Source of the DNA: Cunninghamia lanceolata
Taxonomy: Eukaryota; Streptophyta; Pinopsida; Cupressales; Cupressaceae
Length of the DNA stretch: 64,000 nucleotides
Assembly (NCBI GenBank): GCA_027924645.1
Contig: BSBN01000445.1
Coordinates: 1,860,001 to 1,924,000, forward strand
Direction of reading: 5' to 3'
Shown here: positions 33,836-46,025 of the stretch, piece by piece
Numbering within the stretch: the first letter of the stretch is position 1
How the letters are laid out: each line of letters begins with the position of its first letter
Notes under the pieces: model-generated
What the model was told of the DNA's origin: nothing
The model's database searches: none
Seen by the model: only the letters and a program-made list of their open reading frames with translations
Position numbers and translations under genes: made by a program

Positions 33836-35308
33836 TTTAACATCAATGCAAAATCATATTTTTAAATCTTTTCAACAGTTATGCAAAAGACAAGTGCAAA
33901 ACTATATGCAAAAATGGCCTAAAATGCTTGATTTTTTATACTTTTTTCAATGCAAATGAATGAAACAAAAGGTGTAGTACGGATTTTAATTAGGGGCATA
34001 AAATTATATGTCTAATATCAGTCCAATACAGCAATAATATCCTTCACAACACACTCTTGATGCAACTCTAAGATGATGCCAAGTTAAAATATAGTGAAAA
34101 TATACTAAAATAAGCGGTTTTTTCACCAAATTTCAATACAAAGGAGCATGACAAAGGGTGTTGTGAGGAAAATGATGATGGAAAAAAAATTATATCAGTA
34201 ATAATAGTGACTTAATGTCAAAATATACGTCACAACACACTTTTAGTGCCACTTAATGTCAAATCCTATTGAAAATATAGCAAAAATAGGCTATTTTTCA
34301 CGGTTTTCCAACTCCAAGACCTAGAAAAAGGGGTGTTGTAATGAATTTTAGGATGTAAAAAAAATAAAATCAATGATATCAGTCATCTCAATCCATAAAA
34401 TTTATCACAATACACTTGGAGTGCAAACTAGGCCAAACCCTAGGGCAAAAATAGCAAAAATGTGTAGTTTTTCACCAAAATTTCGATACAAGAGCCCAAT
34501 AAATGGGTGTTGTGAAGGTTTTTAGGAGGGGAAGTAGATAATTACCCTGATAAAAACCAATTAATGCTAAAATACCCTTCACAAGACACATATGGTGCAA
34601 GTTTAGAGAGTCAATAAGGCCAAATCTAGTGAAAATCAATGTTTTTCAAGCCCTAGGTTTGAGATCTTGACACAAAATGTTATATGAATTATTTGAGGTT
34701 TGATTTATGATGAAAATTAAATAATCTCAGATCTTAAAATGATTTCCAAGCTTGAACATACAAAATGCTAATGCAAATCTAATAAAAATGTATGAAAATT
34801 GCTAGTTTTTTGTTGAAATTTTCTATGCAAAAATGCAAATATTTAAATCTAAATGCAAATTTACACTAAAGTACAAGACTATAGCCAAATTATAATTTGA
34901 ATTATCCTCTAAAATTAGTATAAATATCTTAAAGAAGATTTTACCTACTAACACTAGATTTTGGAATTACTAGGTTACATGAAAATTGTCAAAATTTCTA
35001 CAAAAGCCTAGCAAATTTATGATGAAAATGCAATGCAAATTATTGAATTTTTGTATTTTTCTGTAGTTTATATCAGATCTGATGCCAAAATCATGAATTA
35101 GGGAAATTTAGAAAGAATTGATGCAATTTAGTAATCTATATGAAAATGCAAGCTAGGGTTTTCAAATTTTTGCAAATTTTTCAATTTTTTTGTAATTTTC
35201 TCAATGCAATAAGATGAAAGACTATATGAATGAATGAAATCAATCCAAATATGAAGACACACACTTAGAAAGTTTAAATTTAAGTCCAAAAAGATAGGTT
35301 CACCAAAA
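33836..35308 (-). repeat. H3 leader with about 175-bp tandem repeats and primer site
   Basis: The minus-strand leader has the same diverged repeat as H1, marked on the plus strand by GGGTGTTGT at 34156, 34331 and 34505. The candidate primer site (minus TTTTGGTGAACC) is at 35297-35308. Confidence 0.75.
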
Positions 35309-36535
35309 TGTTTAGGGTAAAATTGGGATTGTTTATTGTTTTAGTTGTTAGATGTTTAAATCCTCCTTTCACCCTTAACATTCAAGGATCTAGGGTCGAG
35401 TGGCCATGCACTATCATACCCTAGGTCACTGTGAGATGTAGGGAAGCTTGGATTAGGGTATTTAATTATCAATTTTCCTTCTCCTATGGTCCATTAACCA
35501 TTAAAACCCTAATTTCACAAATATGACTGTAAACAGAAGAATAACAGAAAAAACTCTTACAAAGAGAAGTAAAACACCAAATCACAAAGTACCTATTTTC
35601 GGTGACATAGGAGTAGGTGCCCAAGTCTAAGGCCCTAGTTTCTGTCAAGATCTGGAAAATCAGTCTGTAATTCTTCCCTGTTGTTTTGAAGATTTTTCCA
35701 TCACGAAAGTTGGAGGACTAATGAGCGGGCGCCTAAGTCCAGGGTGTTATTTTTCCTTCTATTCTACAATTCTGACACTTTAAGATGCCTTCCTACAACT
35801 TCACTTTGCCCAGCTCCACAACCTATAACCTGCAGCCATGAAAACTTTGGGAGGGGGTTGTGGTGTTTAGAGGCTTGCCTCAGTCAAGCCCCGGAGGACA
35901 CTTAAGTCTCTGAACACCATTGTCAGATAGAGAGTACGTTCCTTGTGAGGTAAAGGCAAAAACCAAAGGAAATGATGATGAAAACACAATATAATATCAC
36001 CTTGAAGTGAAGATTTCATGGGAGGAAGATTCTCTTCATTCCATGATGAAATGGATGCTCAAATCTACAAACACAAACACATGGACAACACAATTCTACT
36101 CTTGCAACATAATGAAAGCCTTGAATCACCTTGAGAATACGTAAAGTTTATAATTGCCATCTAGTTGAAATCTAGTTTACAAAAGAATACCTAAACATGC
36201 TTTTATATGCAACTACAAACACTCTTGCCAAGATTTTTGTAATTCAAACTTACCATGTTGGCATAGGACCCAAATAACGGTCACAAGTTGACACCCAAAA
36301 ATTGGGACTGCACCAAAATAGTGCAGGATTAGGGCATGGGTGCCAAAGTCCTCCTCCCTATTTTGGGTAGGGTTAAGCTCAAGGGGTCCTCCTAGGTCCC
36401 ATTTGTCATGTTACCTAGGGATCATTCCATCAGGATGCCAAATTATGAAGTAAGATGTCCTAAATGCATGCAAAAGACCCGGGAGCTAAACCTTATGAGG
36501 GAAAAGACCTCAAGGGGAGATTTTCCAATGTTACA
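35309..36535 (-). repeat. H3 5' LTR (1227 bp)
   Basis: Plus strand TGTTTAGGGT to CCAATGTTACA, the reverse of an LTR starting TGTAACATTGG. A TATA-like region lies near 36200. Confidence 0.9.
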
Positions 36536-36540
36536 CCAGA

Positions 36541-37742
36541 TAAAGAACAGGATTTAGTTTCTTTGTTTGATCAGCTACCTATTTTTGTTGGTGATGATGA
36601 AGATAGAATATAGGTACCCAACTTACCAGCTGACTTGGGACAACCAAAAGATACTGCAGAACGTGATGTACTATTGGTTCATAAAGGCAATGATGAGATT
36701 GAGGCCTCAATTCAGCTAGAAGAGAAGTCAACTGAACTAATAGAAGATATTCAATCTTTTCAAGATAAATCTACATTTGATTGTCAAGGTCCTAACTATT
36801 CACCTTGTAGAGAACTTGCCACTCTGCTGAATTCTTGTAGTGATCAAAAGCCCAAGCCAGTAAATGATGAGGACAACAAGGTAAAGTAGGTTTCTGAACT
36901 TTTGCTATTTGCATTTGAACAATATAAGGCTAATCAGTTTAAGGACAACAAGGAAAGTATGCAGATAGAGCTTTTGGAAGATGAGAAATGCTTGATTGAA
37001 CTAGCATCAATGCCTAGTTTCAAGCAGTAGGATGAAGGGAATCAGTTAGACAAAGTGCAGATTTAGGAAGAATCAAGTGAGGACAGTCATGTTTTGGAAG
37101 GTCAAGAGGTTGATTCACAAGAAAAGGTTGTTTAAGTAGAGTGAGAAAAGCAGAAAATCATAGATTTTGAAGGTATAAGCTTTGAAAGCCATCATGAGGA
37201 TAAATTAGAGCATACATTGCATGATGAAATTGTTCATCAAGAGGATTTATTCTCAACTATCATTGAAATTTTTTTCTCTAACATTGTTGATAACTTAGCA
37301 TCTTTCAAGGCAAAGGTTTGTGTTCAACATAATCAAGTGATCAAAGAGGTTGTGTTTGAGAAAACAATTTTCAAAGGAGAAGCTGGCAAAAAGAATTATT
37401 ATTTTATCATCGCAAAAGGATGCCCAATCAGGCATCTTTCCAAGATTGAGATTCTAAGCATATTTGATGAGGTTTCAAGAAAAGGACAACAAATCCAACT
37501 TATCCATTCACTCCAAAAGAGCAACATGGTTGGTCATATTCAAAGGTTGAGTGAGTTTGTCTACATTCTTTATGAAGCATTGCAAAAGTTTATTGAGTAT
37601 CTTCTTGTGCTTCATCTAGTTTTAGTTGTTCATAAGCATGTAAATCAGTGTTCTTTGTTGAGAAAGGGTAGCTACTTTAACCAAACAGTAAATAGATTCG
37701 TTTGAGGCTTTCACAGTTGTTTGGTTAGGGTAGGGTAGTTTT
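36541..37742 (+). pseudogene. Element J internal ORF, 3' part
   Basis: Continues the ORF of 27351-28642 after removal of H3. Segments LFDQLPIFVGDDEDRI, an acidic region to 36889, and a final open stretch 37217-37705 (FFSNIVDNLASFKAKVCVQH, YFIIAKGCPIRHLSKIE). Stops are mostly TAG. No domain recognised. Element L cuts the sequence at 37742. Confidence 0.5.
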
Positions 37743-39309
37743 TGTTGCAAGTATGTGCCTAATTAGTGTTGTCATTGATGTCAACATATCCTTGTTGTCA
37801 TTGGTGTCAATTGTATCTTATTTTATTACTTGTATGTTGAGGATATTGAGAAAACTAACGTCTCCAGAAGAAACAAGTGAGTTATAGAGAAGTGTAGTAT
37901 AGACAGTATGCTGAAGAACAATCTGGTAAACTGTTCCATATTTATTTCTTCTTGAAGATCATGGTTTACAGATTGGAAGTAAGTTAGAGGTATGACTAAA
38001 GATGCTACATTTCAAGTTTGAGCCCTCCACATGAAGATTTCCATGAGTTGTGTTCACCAAAGTGAAACCTACTTTTTCTGTAAGTTCAGTTGGGACAGGA
38101 AGAAAGTATTCTACTCTGCATTCCTCTACCATAAAGTATTTTGCTCTATAGTTCTAGAAGGAAGTCTGGGATGATGATAAGTCCCTACAGTTGCAATGGT
38201 TTGTGGTTTGGTGGTTCGCAAGCTATCTTTCCTTTATGACAGTTGAAGACAGTAAAGTTCATGTGTTCCAATGTGAAGATTCTTATGGGTAAAGTGGTTA
38301 AAGGTTGTGTGGTTTCTCCTGATGATTATAACAAGCTTGTTGATGTCTCTTGATCATGTTCCTATCTAGACCTTGGTCCGCATTAAGAAATTGTGATTGT
38401 GTTTGAAGATTGTTCCCAGATAATGTAGCGTGTAACCAGTCTCAGCCGACTTGGTTAATCCCAGTGATTGTGGAGATCTCTTGAAGATTGTGGAAGTGTG
38501 TTGAAGTGTGGAAGATCATGTTTGAGTCCTAGCTAAGGCATGGTGTGGTCCGCGTATAAATTTACTTCATCCCTTTGCATAGTGTTGTAATAGGCCAAGA
38601 CCTATTTTGTAAATGTCTATAATGCCAACCTTGGAGATTGTTCCAATGGTTGATGATTGTGATGTTGACCTTGATGATCATTCCAAGGTTGTTGTAGTGT
38701 ATAAATACTTGTAGTTGATTTTTGAAAAGTTGTTCTTGAGTGGAAACAAAAAGATATTAAGAAAGGTCCAAAAGGTAGAGCAGAGAAGAGGTAGAGGAAA
38801 GAAGAGGAAGAACATAACAGAGGAAGAGCAGAGTAGAGGAATTATTGTACTTCAATCACAAGTATAGAAAGGTGTTGATCGTGGTAGTGAGTCTGGCAGT
38901 GAGCCGCCAATAGGGTTTAACATCCCTCATGGTTTAGCAACCCTTATTATAATCTTGCTAGGTTTAGGGTTGAGGTAGTGAGCCTGCTAGACCTAGTTGT
39001 TCTTCATGGAAGTGAGCCAATATGTTTAGGCCCATGGAGTGACTAAGCCTGAACATCATTATTTCAAGATTTCAATATATATTGAGAGCTAATCCTCTCC
39101 ATGGTTTTTCCCCACCTTGGGGTTTTACATGTAAAATTTGGTGTCTCTTGTGTTTGATGTTGTATCTATGGTTAAGTTTCTGATTTCATGCACTCATTGT
39201 TAAATCATAATAATTGCGGATAAGTGATGAATGTTTAATTGCATAAAGTGTTTAAGTTTTTGGGACAACTGATTAACCCCCCCTCTTAGTTGTTTGACAC
39301 ATATCAACA
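37743..39309 (+). repeat. Element L 5' LTR (1567 bp)
   Basis: TGTTGCAAGTATGTGCC to CATATCAACA. TATA box at 38700-38707, AGTGAG words at 38880-39010, bulged hairpin motif at 39110-39131. Primer site TGGTATTAGAGCC follows at 39312-39324. Confidence 0.93.
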
Positions 39310-39367
39310 ATTGGTATTAGAGCCAAGTTCCTCTAAATAAAGTTTAACAGCTTGAGGAAGATCCAAA

Positions 39368-40236
39368 ATGTCTTACAAGAGGGAAGCGTTGCATTTTGAT
39401 GGAATAAATTATGTTCTCTAGAAGGCTTGAATGAAAAACCATCTTCTTTGTCTTGGTTACAAAGTATGGAAAGCTACAGAAATAGAATAAACCATACCTC
39501 AGAATGGTCCGATGACTGAAGATGAAATCAAAGAATATGAGATAGATGTCAAGGCAAAGGATGCTTTGCTAAGCTCATTAACCAACTCAATATTAATGAA
39601 AGTTGTGAATCTTGAAACTGCAAATAAGGTATGGGAAAAGTGGAAAAATCTGTATGAAGGAGATGATTATTTGAAGGAAGCTAGGTTACAAAGTTTGAAA
39701 GTGAAATATGAAAGTTTGAAGATGAATGATGATGAAAACATATCAACCTTTATGCAAAGAGTTGATGAACTTGTTACAGGGATAAAATCCATAGGTGGAA
39801 CTCTTGACAAAAAGGAAGTTGTTATGAAAATTCTCAAAGCTCTACCCAAGTCCTACTATCACAAGGTATCTGCAATTGAAGAATTCATGCAAGTAAAAAT
39901 GGTTGACAGGGATTAGCTGCTTGGTAAACTTACTGCCTTTAAAATGAGAGAGTTTGGTGATGCTCTACTGAAAGTTGAGACAACCTTCAAAGCCAGTACT
40001 CCTGGAATTATTTCTAGATCAGAAAAGTACATGCTAGAATTTGATGGTGAGTTTGATGAAGTTGAAGCCAACTTCATGGACAGACTGCAAAGAGGATCTG
40101 GTCTAGATGTCCTAAAAGAAATAGAAGAAGATATGAGAATAGACCTAGGACCCAAAAGAAGTGTTATTATGTTGAATATTTTGATGATGATGGAGTCTCA
40201 GATAATGATGAACCAGATAATGCTAGTTCCTCTGTA
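39368..40236 (+). pseudogene. Element L gag, zinc knuckle deleted
   Basis: ATG at 39368 (MSYKREALHFDG), early stops, then open from 39512: UBN2-type gag with KDALLSSLTNSILMKVVNLE, LYEGDDYLKEARLQSLKVK, ENISTFMQRVDELVTGIKS. After RLQRGSG the CCHC knuckle expected from A and B is missing, and the sequence passes straight to the region before protease. A frameshift follows. Confidence 0.85.
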
Positions 40237-41079
40237 AATGAATGTTTGTTTATTTCTATTAAGGGAGATCCTGTGTCTACTAATTCTACTAGCTATGTGA
40301 AGGAAAAAAAACTAGTGGAAAGTGCTTTGGCTGTTCAGGTCATTAAGGACAAGGATGAATGGGTTATTGATAGTGGTTTCTCTCACCACATGACTGGTGA
40401 CAAAAGTAAGTTTGTGAGTTTGTAAATATATGATGGTGGACTGGTTAGGTTTGGAGACGATATAGCTGGTAAGATTTGTGGGAAAGGATCTATTTCTTTT
40501 GATGGAAAGCATAATACTGAAGATGTCTTGTATGTGAAAGGATTAAAGTACAGTCTTTTGAGTGTGGGTCAGATTTGTGACAAGGGCTATGATTTAAGCT
40601 TCAAGGACAATAGATGCAAGATTAAGGAAAGCTCTTGAATAGTCATTACAACTAGTAAGAAGACTAGAGGTAATATCTATCACTTGAAAGGAAATGATAA
40701 CTATTGCTTGTTGACTCAGACTGATGAGAGTTGGTTATGGCATAGAAATTTGTGTCACATAAGTTTTGATAATATTATGAAGATAAGTACTGTACAGGTT
40801 GTTAGAGATTTGCCTAAGCTTGTGAAGCTTGCTAATCCTATTTGCAAGGAGTGTTAATTTGGGAAATAGACAAGAACAAATTTCAAAAGCAAGGACCAAT
40901 CAATTGGAGGACTACTTGATCTAGTGCATATAGATTTGTGTGGACCTACTAGAGTAAGAAGTTTGCAAGGAGATAGGTATTTCATGTTACGCATTGATGA
41001 TTATTCTACAATGACTTGGGTCATCTTTTTGAAAGAGAAAGCTAAAGCTCTAGATAAATTGAATTCCATGTTCTTCTTT
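40237..41079 (+). pseudogene. Element L protease and N-terminal integrase
   Basis: Protease WVIDSGFSHHMTGDKSKF keeps the DSG triad, in contrast to A and B. The integrase zinc module is WHRNLCHISF ... CKEC, then HIDLCGPTRV with the first catalytic Asp, and IDDYSTMTWVIFLKEKAKAL. The sequence then jumps into RT at the deletion point. Stops at CKEC-stop-FGK-stop. Confidence 0.85.
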
Positions 41080-42235
41080 CTTAAATGAAGAGTTGGAAGA
41101 GGAAGTCTATATCGAACAACCAGAAGGATTTCAATCATCAGATCAGGGTGAGATGGTATGCAAATTGAAGAAAGCTTTGTATGGATTAAAACAAGCTCCC
41201 AGGGCATGGTATGCACGATTAGACAGCTACCTGATATAGATAGGGTTCAATAAAGGTACTATAGATAGCAATCTATACTTCAAGATCAATAATGAACAGA
41301 CCCTGATTGTTGTAGTTTTTATTGATGATATTATTTTTGGAGGCAATGAAGGTATGTGCTTAGTTTTTGCTAGAGAAATGCAAAGTGAATTTGAAATGTC
41401 TATGTTAGGAGAGATGAACTTATTTTTAGGTCTGCAAATAAGTCAATCAGATAAAGGTATCTTCATTTCTCAGTCTAAATATGTGAAAAGCATTGTTAAA
41501 GAAATTTGGGATGGAAGATGCTAAACCAGTTTGCTAACTGGTTGTAAGTTGAGTAAAGATGATAACTTAATCTTGGCAGACCAGAAAAGGTATAGATCTA
41601 TGATTGGAGGATTAATTTATTTGGCTCAAACTAGACCTGACATAATGCGTGCAGTATGTCTTGTGGCAATATTTCAGGCAAAACCCAAGGAATCACATGT
41701 GATGGCAGTCAAGAGAATTTTGAGATATTTAAAAGGTACAATGGATTATGGTTTGTGGTACCCTAAGGACTATGACTTTACTCAGTGCATATACTGATGC
41801 AGATTGGGCTGGAGATGTGGATGACAAAAAAAATACAAGTGGAGGTACATTCTTCTTGGGAAAAAGATTAGTATCTTGGTTGAGAAAGAAATAGGATTCA
41901 ATATCCCTGTCTACTACAAAAGCAGAATACATTATAGCAGCATGCAATTGCACTTAAGTGTTATGGATGAAGCAAACTTTGAAGGACATCAAAATTGTGT
42001 ATGAAGATCCCATTGAAATCCTTTGTGATAACACAAGTCCCATAAACATATCAAAGAATCTAGTGATGCATTCAAGGACAAAGCACATATCCATCAAGAA
42101 TCATTTTCTGAGAGAAAAGGTGACAGAGAATGAAGTCAAGTTGGAGTACATGTTTCTACCAACGATCAAATTGCAGACATTTTTACCAAGCCTTTGCCTA
42201 AGGATACTTTTAAGTATCTTAGAGAAAAGTTAGGG
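41080..42235 (+). pseudogene. Element L RT (C-terminal half) and RNase H
   Basis: Starts at [13 protein letters not shown], then [16 protein letters not shown], active-site VFIDDIIFGG, GEMNLFLGLQISQ, TGCKLSKDD, LAQTRPDIM. RNase H is read with a frameshift near 41795, then VLWMKQTLKDIK (LWMKQTL in the open frame at 41958). It would end near 42235. Confidence 0.87.
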
Positions 42236-42585
42236 GTTATCACCCCTCCTGCTCTAAACTAAGATGCACAATAGTGCATCAGTCTGGAGGTGCTCAAAGG
42301 TCTAGATTGATGTTTTTTAGGGCTACTTCTCAAGGGGAGTAGTCAAAGAGTTCAGAAGAGAGATTAGATTAGAGTAGAAGAGTGCAAGTATGTGCCCTTT
42401 GGCATTGATGTCAAAGGGGGGGAGAAGTCATGTCAAAAACTTGGAGTGTAGATGTGTAAGAGAAAGGGGGAGAATTTTGGAGAAAGAAAGAGTGTAGGTG
42501 TGTAAAGAGAAAGGGGGAGAATCTTGTCTTGATGGTTGTTGCATTTTCTCACATCAATGTTTCCATCAATGACAAAGGGGGAGAT
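42236..42585 (+). promoter_or_regulatory. Element L 3' noncoding region with polypurine array
   Basis: Five G-rich tracts: CAAGGGGAG (about 42333), AAAGGGGGGGAG (42413), AAAGGGGGAGAA (42465 and 42510) and the primary AAAGGGGGAGAT (42574-42585). TGTTTCCATCAATGACAA at 42558-42575 is the inverted partner of 42612-42629 inside the LTR. Confidence 0.8.
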
Positions 42586-44169
42586 TGTTGCAAGTATGTG
42601 CCTAATCAATGTTGTCATTGATGTCAACATATCCTTGTTGTCATTGGTGTCAACTATATCTTACTCTATTACTTGTTTGGAAGACTTGTATGTTAAGGAT
42701 ATTGAGAAAATTAGCCTCTTCAAAAGAAACAAGTGAGTTACAGAGAAGTGTAGTACAGACAGTGAGTTGTATGCTGAAGAATAGTTTGGTAAACTGCTTC
42801 GCATTTATTTCTTCTTGAAGATCATGATCTGTGGACTAGAAGTAAGTTAGAGGTATGGCTAAGGATGCTACATTCTAGGTTTTAGCCCTGTGCATGAAGA
42901 TTTGAGTGAGTTGTGTTCACCAGAGTGAAACCTACTTTTTCTATAAGTTCAGTTGGGACAAGAAGAAAGTACTCTGCTCGGCATTCCTCCGTGATAAAGT
43001 ATTTTTCTCTGTGGTTCTAGAAGGAAGTCTAGGATGATGATAAGTGCCTACAGTTGCAATGGTTCATGTTTTGGTGGTCCGCAAGCTATCTTTCCTTTAT
43101 GACAGTTGAAGACAGTAAAGTTCATGTGTTCCAATGTGAAGATTCTTATGGGTAAAGTTGTTAAAGGTTGTGCAGTTGCTCCTGATGATTATAAAGAGCT
43201 TGTGGATGTCTCCTGATCATGTTCCTATCTAGACTTTGGTTTGCATTGAGAAATTGAGATTGTATTTGAAGATCGTTCCCAGATAATGTAGCGTGTAACC
43301 AGTCTTAGCTGACTTGGTTAATCCCAGTGATTGCAGAGATCTCTTGAAGATTGTGTAAGCATGTTGAAGTGTGGAAGATCATGTTTGAGTCCCAACTAAG
43401 GCATGGCATAGTCCACGTATAATTTTACTTCATCCCCTTTGCATAATGTTGTAATAGGCCAAGACCTATTTTGTAAATGTCTGTAATACCGACCTTGGAG
43501 ATTGTTCCAATGGTTGATGATTGTGATGCTAACCTTGATGATCATTCCAAGGTTGTTGTAGTGTATAAACACTTGTAGTTGAGTCATGAAAATTTGTCCT
43601 TGAGCAGAAACAAAAAGATATTAAGAAAGGTCCAAAAGGCAAAGCAGAGAATAGATAGAGGAAAGAATAGGAAGAACAGAATAGAGGAAGAGCAGAGCAA
43701 AGGAATTATTATACTTTAGTCACAAATATAGAAAGGTGTTGATTGTGGTAGTGAGTCTGGCAGTGAACTGCCAGTAGGGTTTAACAGCCCTCAGGGCTAA
43801 CAACCCTTATTGTAATCTGGCTAGGTTTAGGGTTAAGGCAGTGAGCCTGCTACACCTAGTTGTTCTTCATGGCAGTGAGCTAGTATGTTTAGGCTCATGG
43901 AGTGACCAAGCCTAAACATCATTATTTCAAGATTGCAATATATATTGAGAGCTAATCCTTTCCATGGTTTTTCCCCACCTCGGGGTTTTCCACATAAAAT
44001 ATGGTGTCTCTTGTGTTTGATGTTGTATCTGTGGTTAAGTTTTTGATTTCATGCACTCTTTAAATCATAATAATTGTGGATAAGTGATAAATGTTTAATT
44101 ACAGAAAGTGTTTAAGTTTTTGGGACAATTGATTCACCCCCCCTCTCAGTTTTCCAGTGCATATCAACA
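42586..44169 (+). repeat. Element L 3' LTR (1584 bp)
   Basis: Matches 37743-39309 closely. A TATA-like TATAAAC is at 43564-43570 and the bulged hairpin at 43962-43993. Confidence 0.93.
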
Positions 44170-44174
44170 ATTTT

Positions 44175-44440
44175 CAAGTTAAGAAGTGCTCAATGCACAT
44201 TTCTTTTCAGTTCTATTTTTCTTTTTGAAGAAGTGCAATTGTACTTTTTGCTGATCATGTCCTAAACAAGGTCAGATTACTTTGATTTTAGTATTTTTTT
44301 GTTGTTGTATAGTTCCTGACAGCTGAGTTACAGAAAGGTTGAAAGTTTAAGGGCAAGAGTTGACTTCTATACCTAATGGATTGCTAAGGCTACTGGTCTA
44401 TATGCTTAGCAGGCAAGCATTCAATAGAAATTGCCAGAAA
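44175..44440 (+). other. Element J internal 3' end
   Basis: Noncoding remainder of J between L and the J 3' LTR. A classical polypurine tract next to the LTR is not evident; the nearest purine-rich run (GAGTTACAGAAAGGTTGAAAG) is about 100 bases away. Confidence 0.6.
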
Positions 44441-46025
44441 TGTTACCAATTTTTCACCTACAGCTCAAATTGGTAGAGCTAAAAGAGTTTCATTGTATTT
44501 AAGGTAAAGAATATTCTACAACATTCTTGTTATACTTAACCATTGCATATTTCAAGTGCTTGAAAAAGGATTGAATTCAGTTTTATTGTTCAGAGTTTTG
44601 CAACATAAAGGAAAGTACTTATAGAACACAAGACATTACTTTCATTCAATTCTGTAATATTTCATTCATTTTGCAAAATAAATATACATAGAATTGTACA
44701 AGTGTTGCAATTATATTCATTAGAAAGAAAAGAATAATCAAATGTCCCACACAAGCCATGGGAGTGGTTAAACCAATGTAACATAAAATGTGCTATACAC
44801 CTAAAGATGAAAGAAATGAAAAAGAAGCATAAAGGAAAAGGCATATCCATCATTGCCTGATAGAGTCTTGGGTGCATCTTTATTGTTTCTTCCTCCTCCC
44901 TCCCGATCTTCAAGTGAACTTGCATCATGGTAAAGAATTGGTTAGAGCTCTGGATATAAATCTCCCTATGCACCCTACCAACAAAAATATAGCACATGTC
45001 ATGAAGCATTGGATTAGAAAGATCAAATCATCATATGAGTATTGGATTCATTGTTTTATCTAACTTGTTTGTGTAATGTGCAGGTACAAGTACATTCATC
45101 ATTATGTATGACATTTTAGCATGTGGTAAAAAATGGGCTCCCACAAGGGTTGAGCCTAGCATGCTTCCCCCTTGATCTTAAGGGGAGTATAAGAGAAGCA
45201 AAGAAACTTTCAGATCAATAGGCAAAAGCATATTCTGATTGAAGATCAATTCATAAGTGACATTGTCCATTCATAACAGCCATGAAGGACAAAAATTAGT
45301 CATGATCATGACTATCCAAGCAATCAGAAAAGCATAATTATCAGCTACAAGACAGTCATACAAAGAGGAACAACCCTATATCTGTATCCACAAAGTGAAG
45401 TGCAGCATGCATAGTCCACATAGACTGGGATAGTCAGGCTAGTGTCATAAATGATACAATACAATATAAGTGCCATATTGACTATCTAGTATGCAAGGGA
45501 ATAGCTCACTCTTAGAACAATGTTGTTGATGTGTCAAACATATCAATTACAGTGCCATAGATGCAATGTTATAGTCAACAAATGACATTCACAAGTTCAT
45601 GACAACATTTCCAAGCCTGTGGACAATCCTAGAAGAAGGACAGTCATAGATCACTAACAAACAAGTGTACTCATAATACTAAAATATCAAAGAGATCCAG
45701 ATATGTTACATCAAGGTGTGCTAATCACACAGTCACAACCATTAATGACTAGTACATCTACATAATGGAATAGTCACCTTAGGGATAGTCCATTCATCAC
45801 ATGATCACCATATACTTATGTAATATGAATAGAAAATCATAGGCTACAGGTGCAGCCACAAGGATGGAGAGTAGTCTACAGTCCAAGCCATTATCATGAG
45901 AGTATCATCACTTCAGATAGCATACACAAGATAAAGCCATAGCAAAGATAATGATAGTCCTTGACACTTTAGGTTGTTTTGAGAAGATAGTCTGTATGTG
46001 CATCAGTTATGTGAAATGCAGAATT
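44441..46025 (+). repeat. Element J 3' LTR, first piece
   Basis: TGTTACCAATTTTTCACC onward matches 22534-24139 at roughly 90 percent over the first 285 bases by eye. It is cut by element B after GAATT (46021-46025). Confidence 0.9.

Larger units (their letters stand above)
28643..36535 (-). mobile_element. Element H3, Tat/Ogre-like, complete with TSD
   Basis: A 7893-bp minus-strand element flanked by CCAGA on both sides (28638-28642 and 36536-36540), inside the J ORF. LTRs are 28643-29890 and 35309-36535 in normal direct orientation. It shares LTR type, leader repeats, candidate intron and 3' region with H1, but its protease module is a different, more canonical one. No RT or integrase is visible. 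Confidence 0.92.
37743..44169 (+). mobile_element. Copia element L (Tork-like), internally deleted
   Basis: A 6427-bp element inside J with LTRs 37743-39309 and 42586-44169, and flanks GTTTT (37738-37742) and ATTTT (44170-44174), a TSD with one change. The internal part keeps gag, protease, the start of integrase, the second half of RT and RNase H. The rest of integrase and the first half of RT are deleted at about 41079. Confidence 0.93.
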
